Of a stretch of 64,000 nt of DNA, positions 39,086-50,387 are shown in pieces. The stretch lies in assembly GCF_019925205.1 (NCBI RefSeq), contig NC_083566.1, positions 8,928,001-8,992,000 on the forward strand. Reading direction: 5' to 3'. Position numbers and translations under genes: made by a program. How positions within the stretch are numbered: position 1 is the first letter of the stretch; each line of letters opens with the position of its first letter. This DNA is from Metopolophium dirhodum (Eukaryota > Arthropoda > Insecta > Hemiptera > Aphididae). The notes under the pieces were generated by a model, which was not told the DNA's origin, made no database searches, and was given only the letters and a program-made list of their open reading frames with translations.

Positions 39086-41395
39086 ATTAGTCGTATGTTA
39101 TTATCGAGGTTTATCAATAAACTCTCAAATATTATACTTTTATTGGGAAATGTTTGAATTAATTCTACTCGAGCGGTGTTATAATATACGATACACTGAT
39201 ATAATATCTGTTTGGTGCCATGTCATTAGTGGTAGTAGGTAATGCATACTGCAGGATTTAATCGACAATACGCGTTGCACATGCAAATATTGTGCATAAT
39301 GCATATTAAATGTATTCAACACATAGGTACTCATGCACACACATAAATATATATATTATATATACATAATAAAGGCTCATATATCACACATTGAATTTGA
39401 ATAAACATTTACTAAATTACAATTTTACAATTTATACACATATGTTATTTTTTTTTTGCTGGAAGTCTTTTCAATTTTGCAAATAATTTAATTGATTACA
39501 CACAACAGTATTATTTTATTTACTTATTGATTAATAGTATCTGTACAAAATGTAATAATTATTATTAATTACGTAAATCGATTTTTTTTTAAATTGTTAT
39601 TATTTAGAGACACGCGTAGTTTTAAGCTTTTATGTAGTTTGAAAATCGTATTCTTAGGTTTTAAAGGTTATTTAAGTACTATTATATTATTTATTAAAAT
39701 ATAATGTTTGTGATTAGTATTAGAACTAAAATATAATTGGTAGGTAAAAAAATAATCCACATTGGTATAATTATAATATATAATATATAGACATATAGTT
39801 GTAATATTTTTATGATGGTCTTTTATAATTTATAAATAATAGTTAATTGTTTTTACAAAATTAAAATACAACTAGGAATTGTATTCATGTTTAACATTCA
39901 AATAATAATAGCTCTTATTTAGATTTTAGTTAGTTATTTTTCCATGATTGTTTAATGTTTATTTTACATTTGTCCATTAACTGCGTCGTAATTGTTTCCA
40001 TTCGATTTAGATTATTTATAAGTTATATAAGACATAATACAAACAAAGAATAAATGTTAAAAGTTTTTTTAATTGTTATTAATTATTTTTTCTTTTTATA
40101 AAAAATGTAATTTACATAAAAAAAACGTACGTGTCATATCCACAATAGGGTATAATAATATATAATAATAAGGTTATGGTTGAAGTCCATCTGTCTATCT
40201 GGCATGAGCATCTCACTATATGTATATTTAATATATATCCATAATACGAAAAGGTCTGCAATTTTAAGCTTATCGTAGGTACCAAAAAGCTACGCATACC
40301 TCCATAATAGGACTTTCAAAATGTTGATAATTTAAAGAAAAATTATACTGTATTTTTGAAACTTTTTTCGTTGTATTCGTTTCACATACATAATAAAATA
40401 TTAGTGTTTGATGTTAATGCTTAAAAAAATCTTGTATAATATTACTATGTTTTTTAATTACTATTTGAATTTTTATAAACCCATTTAATAATTGTGATTT
40501 ACACATTTTTCACTTCATATATTCATATAGCTCTAAATCATTTTAAAATAATATAATACCTTAATTTCAAATAGGTAATAACAATCAGACTAATCCAAAT
40601 CTCTTTCGAATTGTATACGTCCTTCGATTAGACGTGTTCGCTTCTAATTATTAAAATGTAAAGTGCTTTCAATGCACCCATTTTAATATTTACTCATTGT
40701 TTTATTCTCTAATAGAAATTTTTTTATCTTTATTGTGTCCCATAAATAGGTTTTTGCTTTTAAGTAGTTTTTGTTTGTTTTTAAAAGCATTTGAATTTTT
40801 AAAATCCCATTTCATCGTTACTTTAATTTTCACTAAATGTTTTTTTTTTTACCCGAATTTGTTTTAATATGTTTTAAACATTTTGAAGGATTTGCTTTTT
40901 AATGTCTGTTTGAAGCCGTTATAGTTTAGCATATTATTTAAAGTTACTTGTGAAATAAATTGACTTTGAGAATAATATATTGTATATTTGTGAAAATTAA
41001 CTCAACGTATACATTGTTATTGTTTATTGATTTTTCGCTTCGTTTTCAACATTCAAAAATAACAATTTACATTCGCATCGCCGCCTTGTTGAAGTTATTC
41101 CCTATAACGGTTACGATTAAAAACTAATAGCTTATTCTCCATCCCATTTACCCAATAAAGTACGAATAAATATGCCACGGTTTGACGTAGGATTATTTGT
41201 AATAATAGTCCAAATTTTGCGTTAGACAATTTGTGGTAATTTTATTTCACACCTTTTTGTCTTGTTAAACGAAATTTGGAAAATCCTGCCGTAATATATT
41301 GTGTTGTGCATTGGCATGTTACTATAAGCATATTCGGAACACACGATTAGTGCATCGATAATCTACAGCCAATTTGGTGACATAGTCACAACGAC
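39086..41395. other. AT-rich non-coding stretch
   Basis: I see no gene or definable repeat. Homopolymers and TAA/TTA words dominate. Confidence 0.55.
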
Positions 41396-41761
41396 ATTGC
41401 ATCCAGGGCTGGTGTTAGGGGGGGGGGGGGGGGGGGTACAGAACTAGATAAAGTAGAAAAACTTACCAAGAACTTCTCGTGGACGGCTACTTACGAATCG
41501 TGCTGCAACCAATGTAATTATAGCCGTGGTCGGAATATACGTCATATTTATCATAGTCTTAGATATTTTATTATTGTTGAAATCGTGCTACACTGCTACA
41601 GTATTATAATTTATCGTATAAAAATTTTCGACAATTGCAGTTCTGTGAAACTGTGAATTACTTATCGTAATTTATTAATTTGTTTGTGTTTTATTAATTT
41701 GTTCGTTAACTATTTGATTTATGGAACGGATCAGTGTTTTAATTATGATTTACACTGATGC

Positions 41762-41944
41762 AAAAAAAAAAAAAGAAAAAGAACAAAGTTAGAGTGTTTG
41801 GCATGTGGAATTGTATTTGATGATGATTATAGAAAGAAACATGAAACTAAACAACATAGGGCTAAAAGAGTTTTAGTGAAGCATGTTGGAGTACCAGAAA
41901 ATCCATTTATAGCAGCAGCTAGGCTAAAGCAAGTGACAGAATCG
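41762..41944 (+). pseudogene. C2H2 zinc-finger N-terminal exon, frame broken at A13
   Basis: The frame through 41777-41944 encodes a basic stretch, then LECLACGIVFDDDYRKKHE, then a segment with KHVGVPENPFIAAARLKQ. The cysteines and histidines fit C-x2-C-x11-H-x4-H, the spacing of a classical C2H2 finger. The combination of such a finger and a following 'PENPF'-type motif resembles N-terminal segments I associate with ZMYM/hAT-type proteins of invertebrates (family-level inference). Going upstream, this frame meets TGA at 41756-41758, while ATG at 41745 is in another frame across a 13-A tract (41762-41774). A 1-2 base slippage there would explain the break. A donor-like GTAACC follows TCG at 41944. 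Confidence 0.55.
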
Positions 41945-42071
41945 GTAACCATTTACTTTTTATTGTTAAAAATAAAATATAACATTTTAAACTTTTTAAT
42001 TGTAAAAATATGATACGAGTAGTTTTGTATTTATAACCTTAGTGATATAGGTATTTAAAATTATTTTAAAG

Positions 42072-42206
42072 GACGCACTTCAAACGACAGAATCTTATTC
42101 TAAGAATATTAATGAAATTAACAACGTTAACAAGTATAAAACAAATATTTTGGAGCCTCTAGTAATTACTTTTATCATAATCATATTTATTCTCATATAT
42201 TTTTAA
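42072..42206 (+). pseudogene. Possible second exon of the zinc-finger ORF
   Basis: An AG at 42070-42071 after TTATTTTAA, in phase with the donor at 41945, would join the first exon to an open stretch starting GACGCACTTCAA. It continues for 44 codons to TAA at 42204. The first 30 codons are polar (DALQTTESYSKNINEINN and on). The last part is a run of Ile, Phe and Leu that could be a membrane tail but is also what AT-rich DNA encodes. A GTAATT at 42162 could instead be a donor. The splice model rests only on consensus sites and matching phase. Confidence 0.25.
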
Positions 42207-42399
42207 ATTACAAGTTTAAATTATATATATATTTTATTATAATAATTGTTTACATTAAACTGAATTTCATGTTAAAAAATCAGTTTAAATTAGAATAATA
42301 GCAGTGAAAATAAGCTTATTAGAGTAAACTGATCAATAATTTACATACAATTAGTGTACAATTTAAAGTTAAGATTATTATCCAGGGCATTTTGGAGGG

Positions 42400-42496
42400 T
42401 TTTATTGATATTTTAAATTTATGATAATTTGAAAATCTACAAAAAAATTAAAATTTCAAAATGCTTACTTTCTTCAAAATTAAAATATCAATAAAA
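42400..42496. repeat. Internal hairpin of the hAT-like element
   Basis: TTTTATTGATATTTTAA (42400-42416) and TTAAAATATCAATAAAA (42480-42496) are perfect 17-bp inverted repeats with a 63-base spacer. They lie within the element at 41396-42666. Confidence 0.75.
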
Positions 42497-42666
42497 CTTT
42501 TCAATATGTCCGAATAATAATTTTATCTTTAAATTGTATATTTATAAATTTACTCTAGTTTGAAAATAACATAATTAAATGGATTATTCTGATTATTCTA
42601 AACCAAAAAACTTGCCACTCCCCAACCCCACCATCAATATTTGCTAGCTCCAGTCCTAATTGCAGC

Positions 42667-45249
42667 ATATAATCCGTAAGCGTTGTATTGTATATTTTTT
42701 GGTTATAAAATGGCTACTTAAGATTTATTTGAAATTTCTTTGGGAAAAAAACAAATTCATCTGCGTAGCGTGGTGAATAATGTAAAAATAAAGTGATAAA
42801 ATTCTCTGTTGTTATTCAACTACAAGTATACATTATTCAGTTAGCTCGTTCATTCCGTACATCGTTCCACTACACATAGTTTAAACATAATAATATATAC
42901 ATACCTACTTTAATATATATAATATGCAGATCTGAAAGATTATGTGAAATATTTAAATATTATTTTATTTTCAAATCGTTAAATGCTTCAGTGATATTAT
43001 TTACACTATACAGAGTGATTCTTTTAACAGTAAACAGTGATTGCTTCAAAAATGCTTATTAATAATTTAACTATAAAACGACATTTTTGAAAAACAATTA
43101 TATTTTTTATAATTATAATTTTTGAAGATTGTTTTTTTTTTTATAGATTAAGTCATAATACTATTATTCTATTTGTTATATCATATTCCAAACCAAAATA
43201 TATTTCTTAACATTTTGAACGAGTAGGTTTGTTTAAATTTAATATATATTGAATGTTTCGACGAGTTGATAGGCACAGGAGTATCCCACGAAATGTTGGT
43301 CTACTTCAGTCACTCATTATAACTTTAAATATTTGTATAATAATTAACAACTATATGTTTAAAATTCAATTTTTGTTCATAAAAAGCTATGGAATATAAA
43401 ATTAAAAATAATTGTTGCCTTATAAAAATAAACATTTAGGAATATATATCGATGGAAAATATATTTTATTTTTCAAAAATGTTGTTATGTTATAATTCAA
43501 AACATAAATACTTTTTCGTGATGATGAGTGTTTATTGCAAAAGATATCACTGAGTTTTTATGCTGATTCTATAACTCGGGTTGATTTTGATTACTTACGT
43601 CGCTATAACGCTATATTATTATTTATTACGTATACAATTAATAATTATATTACTCTCTTCTGGATATAACTTACTAGTCAGTTGTAGTCCTACGTGAGAG
43701 ATTGTAAGGTGTATAAGAACTGACTCACTGTACTACTCATTTTGGTGCAGTAGTGTAAACGTGCGTAGCAAAAGTTAACCCGTATGTGAGAAGAAGATGG
43801 ATTATGGAAGATTAAATGTCAACATATATAGATACCTACTGCGTATTTTATATAATATTTATATATTAAGATATTTTTTCTATAGTTTTTCTCAGCCTCA
43901 AGTTTACCTTTAATATTTCTTTAAACTTTTTTTCTTCAGCAATATCATATTTTCAAGGAATTTAATCAAAGTTGATTTAACAAATATAAGCGTATGATAT
44001 ATATAACTAGTCCGCCGAAATATATACAATTAGACTTGGATAAAAAATTGCATGTTTGAAAATTATAATATGTCAATGAAAATAAATTTTGATTTTGATA
44101 ATACGTCTGTGAATTATTGTTTAAGAATTAAATATCATATTGTACCGTATAGTTGAATTTTGCTTTTATGCTGCTTTTAGCAGTGTTTTGTAAATGTATA
44201 TATGTATTTGAATTACAAACAAACATAATATTACTAAACGAGATTATTCAAACTAGTACGAACATATGTAGAAGAAAAACCACATAAACTAAAATTCGGT
44301 ATGTAAATTACACACAATACTAAATTCAGCTCGAATTATTTGAAGGAGATTCATATTAATATTCGATTTAAATGCATTTCAATAATACACGAGGAAAACT
44401 TAAATTTATGAAAAAATGATATTACATTAAAGCGTTTTAGGTACCTATATTGAATGTTTAATATCCAATAACGTTAAACTATTTCGTTTAAAATTGTATA
44501 TCCGATTAACAACGTATACCGTAATAGATTTGTCTGATTGAGACAGATGATTGGGACATTTCAGAGCCGTTCCATATATGAAAAAAACTTTATCGTTTAA
44601 ATTGAAATACGAAATATTATGTCTGTTTTACTGGTAAATAAAAGTTAAATTGAGCGAAGAATAATTGAAATAAGGAATAATATATTATTATTATTTATTA
44701 GATTTAACAAAAATACATTTGAAAAAAAAAACCATAAAAATGAATTAAATGTAATCGGATTAAAAAATATATTATTGTTTATAATCAATGGTTTAACCAT
44801 ACACGTATGGACCGCATCATTTTAAAATTATTATTGTTGTTATATTATGACATGGTAATTTAACAATGATGTTGCTTTATTTATTTATACATTTTAAATA
44901 GACCAGGCCCAATTGCATAAATTAGATAGTAGCAACATACGTTAGTAGACTACTAAGTAATAATAAATTACAAATTAAAAATAAAATAACAAATACTTAT
45001 AACTATGAATTACCAAGTATGAAATTACAATATATTTTAAATGAGTCAAAGTTCGGAGGGATGGACAAATCGATTTATTATCAATTTATGATTTTCACCA
45101 TTCTATTACAGGGGTTTTACTTGCATAAATAGTTATTTCTACACTTAGATGAAATGTATTATTAGATCAAGTATTACAAATAATAGTATGGAAGGAAAAA
45201 CGAAGACAAAAATTGTATACAACAAGTATAAATCTAATTACTCGTTGTT
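42667..45249. other. AT-rich stretch, possible MITE fragment
   Basis: I see no gene here. Near 43012-43320, ACAGAGTGATTCTTTTAACA and a reversed TGAGTGACTGAAGTAGACC share GAGTGA and could be the ends of an element, but no target-site duplication is visible. Confidence 0.4.
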
Positions 45250-45393
45250 TCAGAATAGATCAAATTGGGGACTGCGAACACTAGTGTTAAAGCCAAAATA
45301 AAAAGATCCATAAATACCAATCTGTTTCAATTTTCTAAATAGGATTTGATGGTTAAATTTATCGGAAACCTTAGAAAAATCGGTGTACTTATA
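45250..45393 (-). pseudogene. LINE reverse-transcriptase fragment, motif A region
   Basis: On the minus strand, codons from 45393 to a TGA at 45250 encode KYTDFSKVSDKFNHQILF, then RKLKQIGIYGSFYFGF. This is a degenerate copy of the RT palm segment (.DFSKAFD..NH..LL.KL...GI.G) that holds the first catalytic aspartate. The expected Phe of the 'AFD' triplet is Ser, and the sequence after the stop no longer follows the family. It is a relic of at most 140 bp of recognisable sequence. A Jockey/Penelope-like family split cannot be made from so short a piece, but non-LTR RT fits best. Confidence 0.65.
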
Positions 45394-46774
45394 TAATAAT
45401 ATTATCATCAAAATATTTTGATCCACCAGAAAGGCGTTATTGACTGAATAATAATAACTGTCAATAACTGTCTATTCAAATAGATACTATATTTCGTTTA
45501 GAATTTAAACTGAAAATTCCAAAAAGAATTTTCCAGCAGTATTCGATAAACTTTAGTAAGATACCCGAAGGAATCGATTAGAGTTCCAAATTTTGAACAA
45601 AAGTTTTGTTATATTTTATATAACATTTTAAAAGTTTTCATTCGGGGTTGTGTAATTATTTTTACTTACGCTTATAAATATTATAATATTAGACATTATA
45701 TAGGTATGATGTTAATGAATTTACTTTTTTTTCTTATTTATGGTAGGGTCATCTACTACTAAGTTATTAACTTATAACAAAATAAATATTAGGTACATAA
45801 CATAAATACAATGGTTTCCTTAGATTAAGTTATACATACCAATGTAAGTTTCAGAAATTTGTTGATTTTATTGGTGTTGTCTTGGATTGGATTTTGATAA
45901 TATTTTCTAATTTTTATTTATAAGTGTATATTTTGATTTTTTTCTCTTTTCAAGCCCATTCTTGATTGTTCACAATACAAAATATGCCACAAATAATACC
46001 AAAATTAATAAATTAATTATACAGACTCAAATTAAACCTGAATGTGTTTACCTGTATTTTACATAATTACATATTTATAATTGAGAATTTCATAACTATA
46101 TTATATTGTCTTATATTTTGTTAGTTAATCTAATAATTAATTTTTAATTCAACAGTATTTATACACTAGTTTATTATATCTTTGGAATATTAACACTCTA
46201 ACTCTCTAATTATGACTTCTATCACAATAAAAGTGTATAACTATACATATAAATCAAGTTTACATGACTTTAAAATATACCATGACTTACAGTATCCTGC
46301 AGTTTTAATTACATAGTATTATAGAATATGAATTGAGTGGTGAAAGATAACTTAAAATAGAAAATAAATGTAGGTTAAATGTGTATAATAAATACATACT
46401 TGTGGCCAGTCTAAGGTATTATAATATATATTAAAATAGCTTATTTGCATCAATAGAAATATTATGTTTGCATTGTTTCACCCAATTATAAAATAAAATC
46501 GTTAACCATAAAATAGTTATCATTAATTCCGCTCATATGACGAGGTTGAATATGGCTCATCCATTACGCTTATTTTTCATTCAGTGTGCGAATTGAGGTC
46601 ACAGAAAAGTTGTAAATACTATACACAGCACTAATAAATTGATCATGAGATCCATCATGTAAGTACCTACACAAACTACTGACATACTCAACTATTTCCC
46701 CAGTGTCTTTGCTATCTTTCTATTAAACATCGATGTTAGACATCAGTATTATTATATAGATATATGTACACATT
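45394..46774. other. AT-rich non-coding stretch
   Basis: I see no gene or definable repeat here. Confidence 0.55.
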
Positions 46775-47040
46775 TTAACTCGCGAGATGAAAACGAAAAA
46801 GTTCTACCCATCGATTATTATTTAGGAATGAGATACGATCCATACCACGACCTTTCCTATTCGCAAACGCCACACCGATAGCAATGACTTTCGATGCGCC
46901 ACGATAATTTATGCTGTGTGTCGTGTGAGGGTACATGGTGACGTCCAAGATTCTGTCGTATGTGACATTTCGATAAGCACAACTCACCCCGACATCGGCC
47001 AATTCAGCTTTTTACGATTCAATCACCAAGGCTCTAACAA
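46775..47040 (-). CDS. Unassigned open segment, possible relic exon (minus strand)
   Basis: The minus strand carries a frame of about 80 codons to a stop at 46775-46777. It contains LADVGVSCAYRNVTYDRILD, then HSINYRGASKVIAIGVAFAN and RKGRGMDRISFL. A stop codon lies just upstream, but before it the same frame reads VDRIVRALVIES, which could be continuous. Composition is more coding-like than the AT-rich flanks. The plus strand is open through the same bases (46832-47197, about 122 codons), so one of the two is a shadow. I cannot assign a family. Confidence 0.2.
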
Positions 47041-47575
47041 TACGATCGACTCATGCTATTCTGGTCCGACATTTGTTTCTGATTCTTACCAGACGGTTTT
47101 TTTCTCTTCTTTTGAAATCACAGCCACCGACACCTACGCGTATACAATCGACAATCATTATCAATGCACACAACTACCTTTGTTTGTTGTGCAGTATTAA
47201 ATGTATTTTAAAAAATATCCCACTCCTATACGATTTAAATAAATCGCGTAGGCAGTATCTTTCATTTGTTGTGGTTTTTATTTTTTTCGACCAATCGGCT
47301 GTTACCCATGCAATTTAACATCATAATACGTCGTAGACCTATGGTGAATATACATATTATAATGTTTCAAGCTGCGAACGATATCGTGAAAGTGTCATAG
47401 TGTCATTTCCAGTAGTGAATTCGGTCACGGATAATATCGGAAGCGACTATATGTGACATATAATAATATTACGAATAAACGACAATGTTCTGCATGGACG
47501 TGAAACCCATACACTTGAAAATATAATCTGGTCCTAAGGTTTGTCCGTACAATATTCATATAACTTTATCAATCT

Positions 47576-48827
47576 AGGCTTATTACCTATCTCGAAAATA
47601 ACAACTTACTTTCCGAAAACCAATTTGGAGCACTGAAAATGCATTATATAATGTATCTCAATAATTTTTATACGACTCTCTAGATAATGGTTTGAAAGCG
47701 ATTGCTGTTTTCATAGACTTCGCGAAGGCTTTTGATACTATTCAACACGATACTCTATTACGAATTTTACCTAATTTTGGTACAGGTAACAAAGGTCTTC
47801 TCCGGTTTAAGAGCTACCTCTCGTATAGACAACAAATAGTGAAACTAAATGATGTTAATAGCAAGGCTAGTTTTATTAAATATGGTGTGCCTCAAGGTAG
47901 TGTTTTACGCCCCTTACTGTTCATATTATATGTTAATGCAGTTTGTGATTTAAATATTGATGGTAAATTGGTGACCCATGCAGACGATAGTTGTTTGTTA
48001 TTTTCGGGTAAATCTTGGGTGGAGGCTCACCTCAAAGCCACGTAGGGACTAAAATTTAACGTACAAGAGCATAAGTGAAATAGGCTTAACGATGAATCCG
48101 GAAAAAACTACATATATGAAGTTTTCAATAAATAAGATTATCTACCAAGAGTTTCCTTTAGTAATTCATAATTGCAAAGATAAATTGGACTGCAATATGT
48201 ATAGCCATTAAACAAATATCAAAAATTCGTTATTTAGGTATCATTTTTGACGATAATTTAAGGTGGAACATACAGATTAAAAACTTAGAAGGCAAACTTA
48301 GATATTCATTATATAAATTCATCAAACTTAAAGATATATTGCCTTTAAATATTTTACGTACTATTTATTTTGCATTTTATCAATCTATTTTTCAGTATGG
48401 CCTATTAGTTTCGGGAGGTGTCAAAGATAACTATTTAAAATGTTTTCAATCGAATCAAAATAATGTATTACGAATAATACTAAACAAAAAATCTTTAGTA
48501 GGTTCATCAAGACTAAACTACACAAATTTAGGAGTTCTTTCAATAAGATACTTATACAAAAAATTTGCAATAATATTTACTATAAAAAAATTTACCATCT
48601 CCTTAAATAATACAGATTTCTCTCAATTAAGAGAACATAGAGCCTATAATTTACCAGTTAAGTACACAAAAAAAACCTTTGGGCAATCTTTTGTAGATTA
48701 TTCAGGTCCAACCTATTTCAACCAGTTGTCAACTATATCCAAAAAAAATATTCATGGTGGCGTAGTCAATGGGAAAAATGAAGTTTATAAGTGGCTATTC
48801 ACTGAATTGTCTACTCCTTTAGTATAA
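47576..48827 (+). pseudogene. LINE reverse transcriptase, broken
   Basis: In intact elements this protein copies element RNA into the genome by target-primed reverse transcription. Visible in order: ENNNLLSENQF (47576 on); after a frameshift and a small loss of the usual basic segment, DNGLKAIAVFIDFAKAFD (motif A with the first catalytic Asp, about 47690-47740); GVPQGSVLRPLLFILYVNA (motif B, about 47887-47943, Arg where Gly is usual); HADDSCLLF (motif C, about 47976-48002, both Asp kept but His in place of Tyr); LTMNPEKTTYMKFS (about 48089); then, after another shift near 48195-48210, KIRYLGIIFDDNLRW and the thumb and C-terminal part, open to 48827. Breaks: TAA near 47660, TAG at 48043, TGA near 48076 and at least three frameshifts. 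It resembles the Jockey/CR1-like group, but the exact clade is uncertain. Confidence 0.93.
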
Positions 48828-49326
48828 TAGACGGACTATTTTGGTAATTTTATAGTTTTATTGTTATTGATTTGAAATTTCATTTTATTTTTAGTTCAAA
48901 TATTATCTAGTGTTTTAATTAATATAATTACATATTCTTATTTCCGGTTGAAATTCAGAACTGGACTTTAGTTTGTTCTTTGTCTATTTTTATATGTATT
49001 AATTTGTGTTTACTTTTATTGTATCTCTTTCTTTGTAATATCAATTCCTTGTATTGCTTTAGATTTTCTGTTTTTATTTATTATTTCTTATAGAAAGTTG
49101 TTTCTTTCAAAAATTTTTAGTTAATAAGGTGTTTCTTGTAATTCACTAATTTACATTTTAAAATTTATATTATTCATAAGTCAACTCTCTACTCCGTCAC
49201 AAGCCTTTGTTTAAAGGAGAAGATATATTTCTTTATTTAATATTATATTATTATCTTTAGTTAGGTATGGTATTATGAGTTTTGATTGTAAATTATAATA
49301 TATTATTAATAAAAAAAAAAAAAAAA
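47576..49326 (+). mobile_element. 5'-truncated non-LTR retrotransposon with poly(A)
   Basis: Recognisable ORF2 sequence begins near 47576 (RLITYLENNNLLSENQF) in the RT 'fingers' region and continues to a stop at 48825-48827. A 3' untranslated region of about 480 bp follows and ends in A16 (49311-49326). The 5' half (ORF1 and endonuclease) is missing, the usual result of incomplete reverse transcription. No target-site duplication could be matched. Coding is broken by frameshifts and stops, so the copy is dead. Confidence 0.88.
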
Positions 49327-50120
49327 TCTCACACACCGAAGCGCATTCCTTCCGGTCGAACAAATGTATTACGTATTGATGTCCGTCGAGGATTTATTCG
49401 TAAGGTACGATATTCACTTAAATGTTTACGGAATACAATTTTTACACGAATATATTATAATGTCCATTTGTATCTGATTCAGTGAACGATCGCCAATGCA
49501 TCTTCATTTCGAGAACCTAACCTAACCTAACCTTATATAAAAACTTTATTGCGATGTTAAAAATACGACGTGAAACACAAAAACAGAATTGAATAGGCTC
49601 AAGTGTAACGTGTGAGAGCAAATCATTTCGGAACGACGATAAAATAAACTGACGTTATGTAATAATATTATTATCTTATATTATATCTATGACCATTGCC
49701 CGGATCATTTTATAAATACCGATTTAGGGTTGTCCGTTTTGCGAATCATATCGAAATATAAAATGTATTAATAATTGGGATTCGACAGAAAAAGAAACAA
49801 TTTTTTCTTTCGTTTTCGTAACGAACGGATCAAGAGTTATATAATATTATTTATTATAGTTGTGTTGTATGTTGTATGTATACACTGCACATAATGTAAA
49901 GCGGCGACATGTATAGGCAATATAGCAGCACTGGTGTCATCAAACCGAATGTTAACTTTAGGAAACAAGCTTGATTACTTTCATTTTCTTTTCCATATTC
50001 CTCATGATTTGAAACATTGTTTAAAAAATAATTATAATTTATAGCATTGAATAATATGTTCTTAATTTGCTTAATTTTAATCAAGTTATTTACTTAAGTT
50101 GTTTAAATAGCTGTTATTAA
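49327..50120. other. AT-rich stretch after the LINE
   Basis: I see no gene. Sequence just after the poly(A) starts TCTCACACACCGAAG, and no matching copy was found near 47500-47580. The telomere-motif repeat at 49516 lies here. Confidence 0.5.
49516..49532 (+). repeat. Interstitial telomere motif (CCTAA)3
   Basis: Three tandem CCTAA units plus CC match the insect telomere repeat (TTAGG on the other strand) exactly. Confidence 0.6.
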
Positions 50121-50387
50121 CATTATTTCCCAACCTTTTTTATTCCACCCCACCCCCCAAATTCTTCTTTTTTGGTTTTAATAGGTAAAGACAAAGTTAA
50201 TAATAGGTACCTAACCCAAGTGAGTGTTAAGCGATACCCGGTAAAAGGCTATTATTATTATTTTAGTTATTCGTTGTTTTCCCCAGTTTATATAAATATC
50301 GAAAAACAATTTTTACTTCATGAGGATAACTTACGCCTTTCCTTCGTGTTTACGCCCCCTTCCTCTCCGCAAAGTTGGAAATCACTG
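50121..50387. mobile_element. Short hAT-like MITE
   Basis: The left end reads CATTATTTCCCAACCTTTTT and the right end, reversed, reads CAGTGATTTCCAACTTTGCG. Their shared (T)TTCC(C)AAC(C)TT core and CA start match the common hAT terminal type that begins CAGTGGTTCCCAACCT. Internal C-rich patches (CCACCCCACCCCCC, then GCCCCCTTCCTCTCC) are also typical. ATTAAC occurs at both flanks (about 50116-50121 and 50388-50393), but registration is imperfect. The length is 267 bp with no ORF. The 88-codon open frame across it is a shadow. Confidence 0.55.

Larger units (their letters stand above)
41396..42666 (+). mobile_element. hAT-like element carrying a zinc-finger ORF
   Basis: The body is 41404-42658 (1,255 bp). 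The left end reads CAGGGCTGGTGTTAG and the right end, reversed, reads TAGGACTGGAGCTAGC, so the termini share (C/T)AGG(G/A)CTGG. Flanking octamers are ATTGCATC (41396-41403) and ATTGCAGC (42659-42666), matching at 7 of 8 positions, as expected for an old hAT 8-bp duplication. A 19-G tract lies just inside the left end (41418-41436). Inside are a zinc-finger ORF and an internal hairpin. No RNase-H-like transposase core (DDE) is present, so it is non-autonomous. The superfamily call rests on termini and duplication length. Confidence 0.72.
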
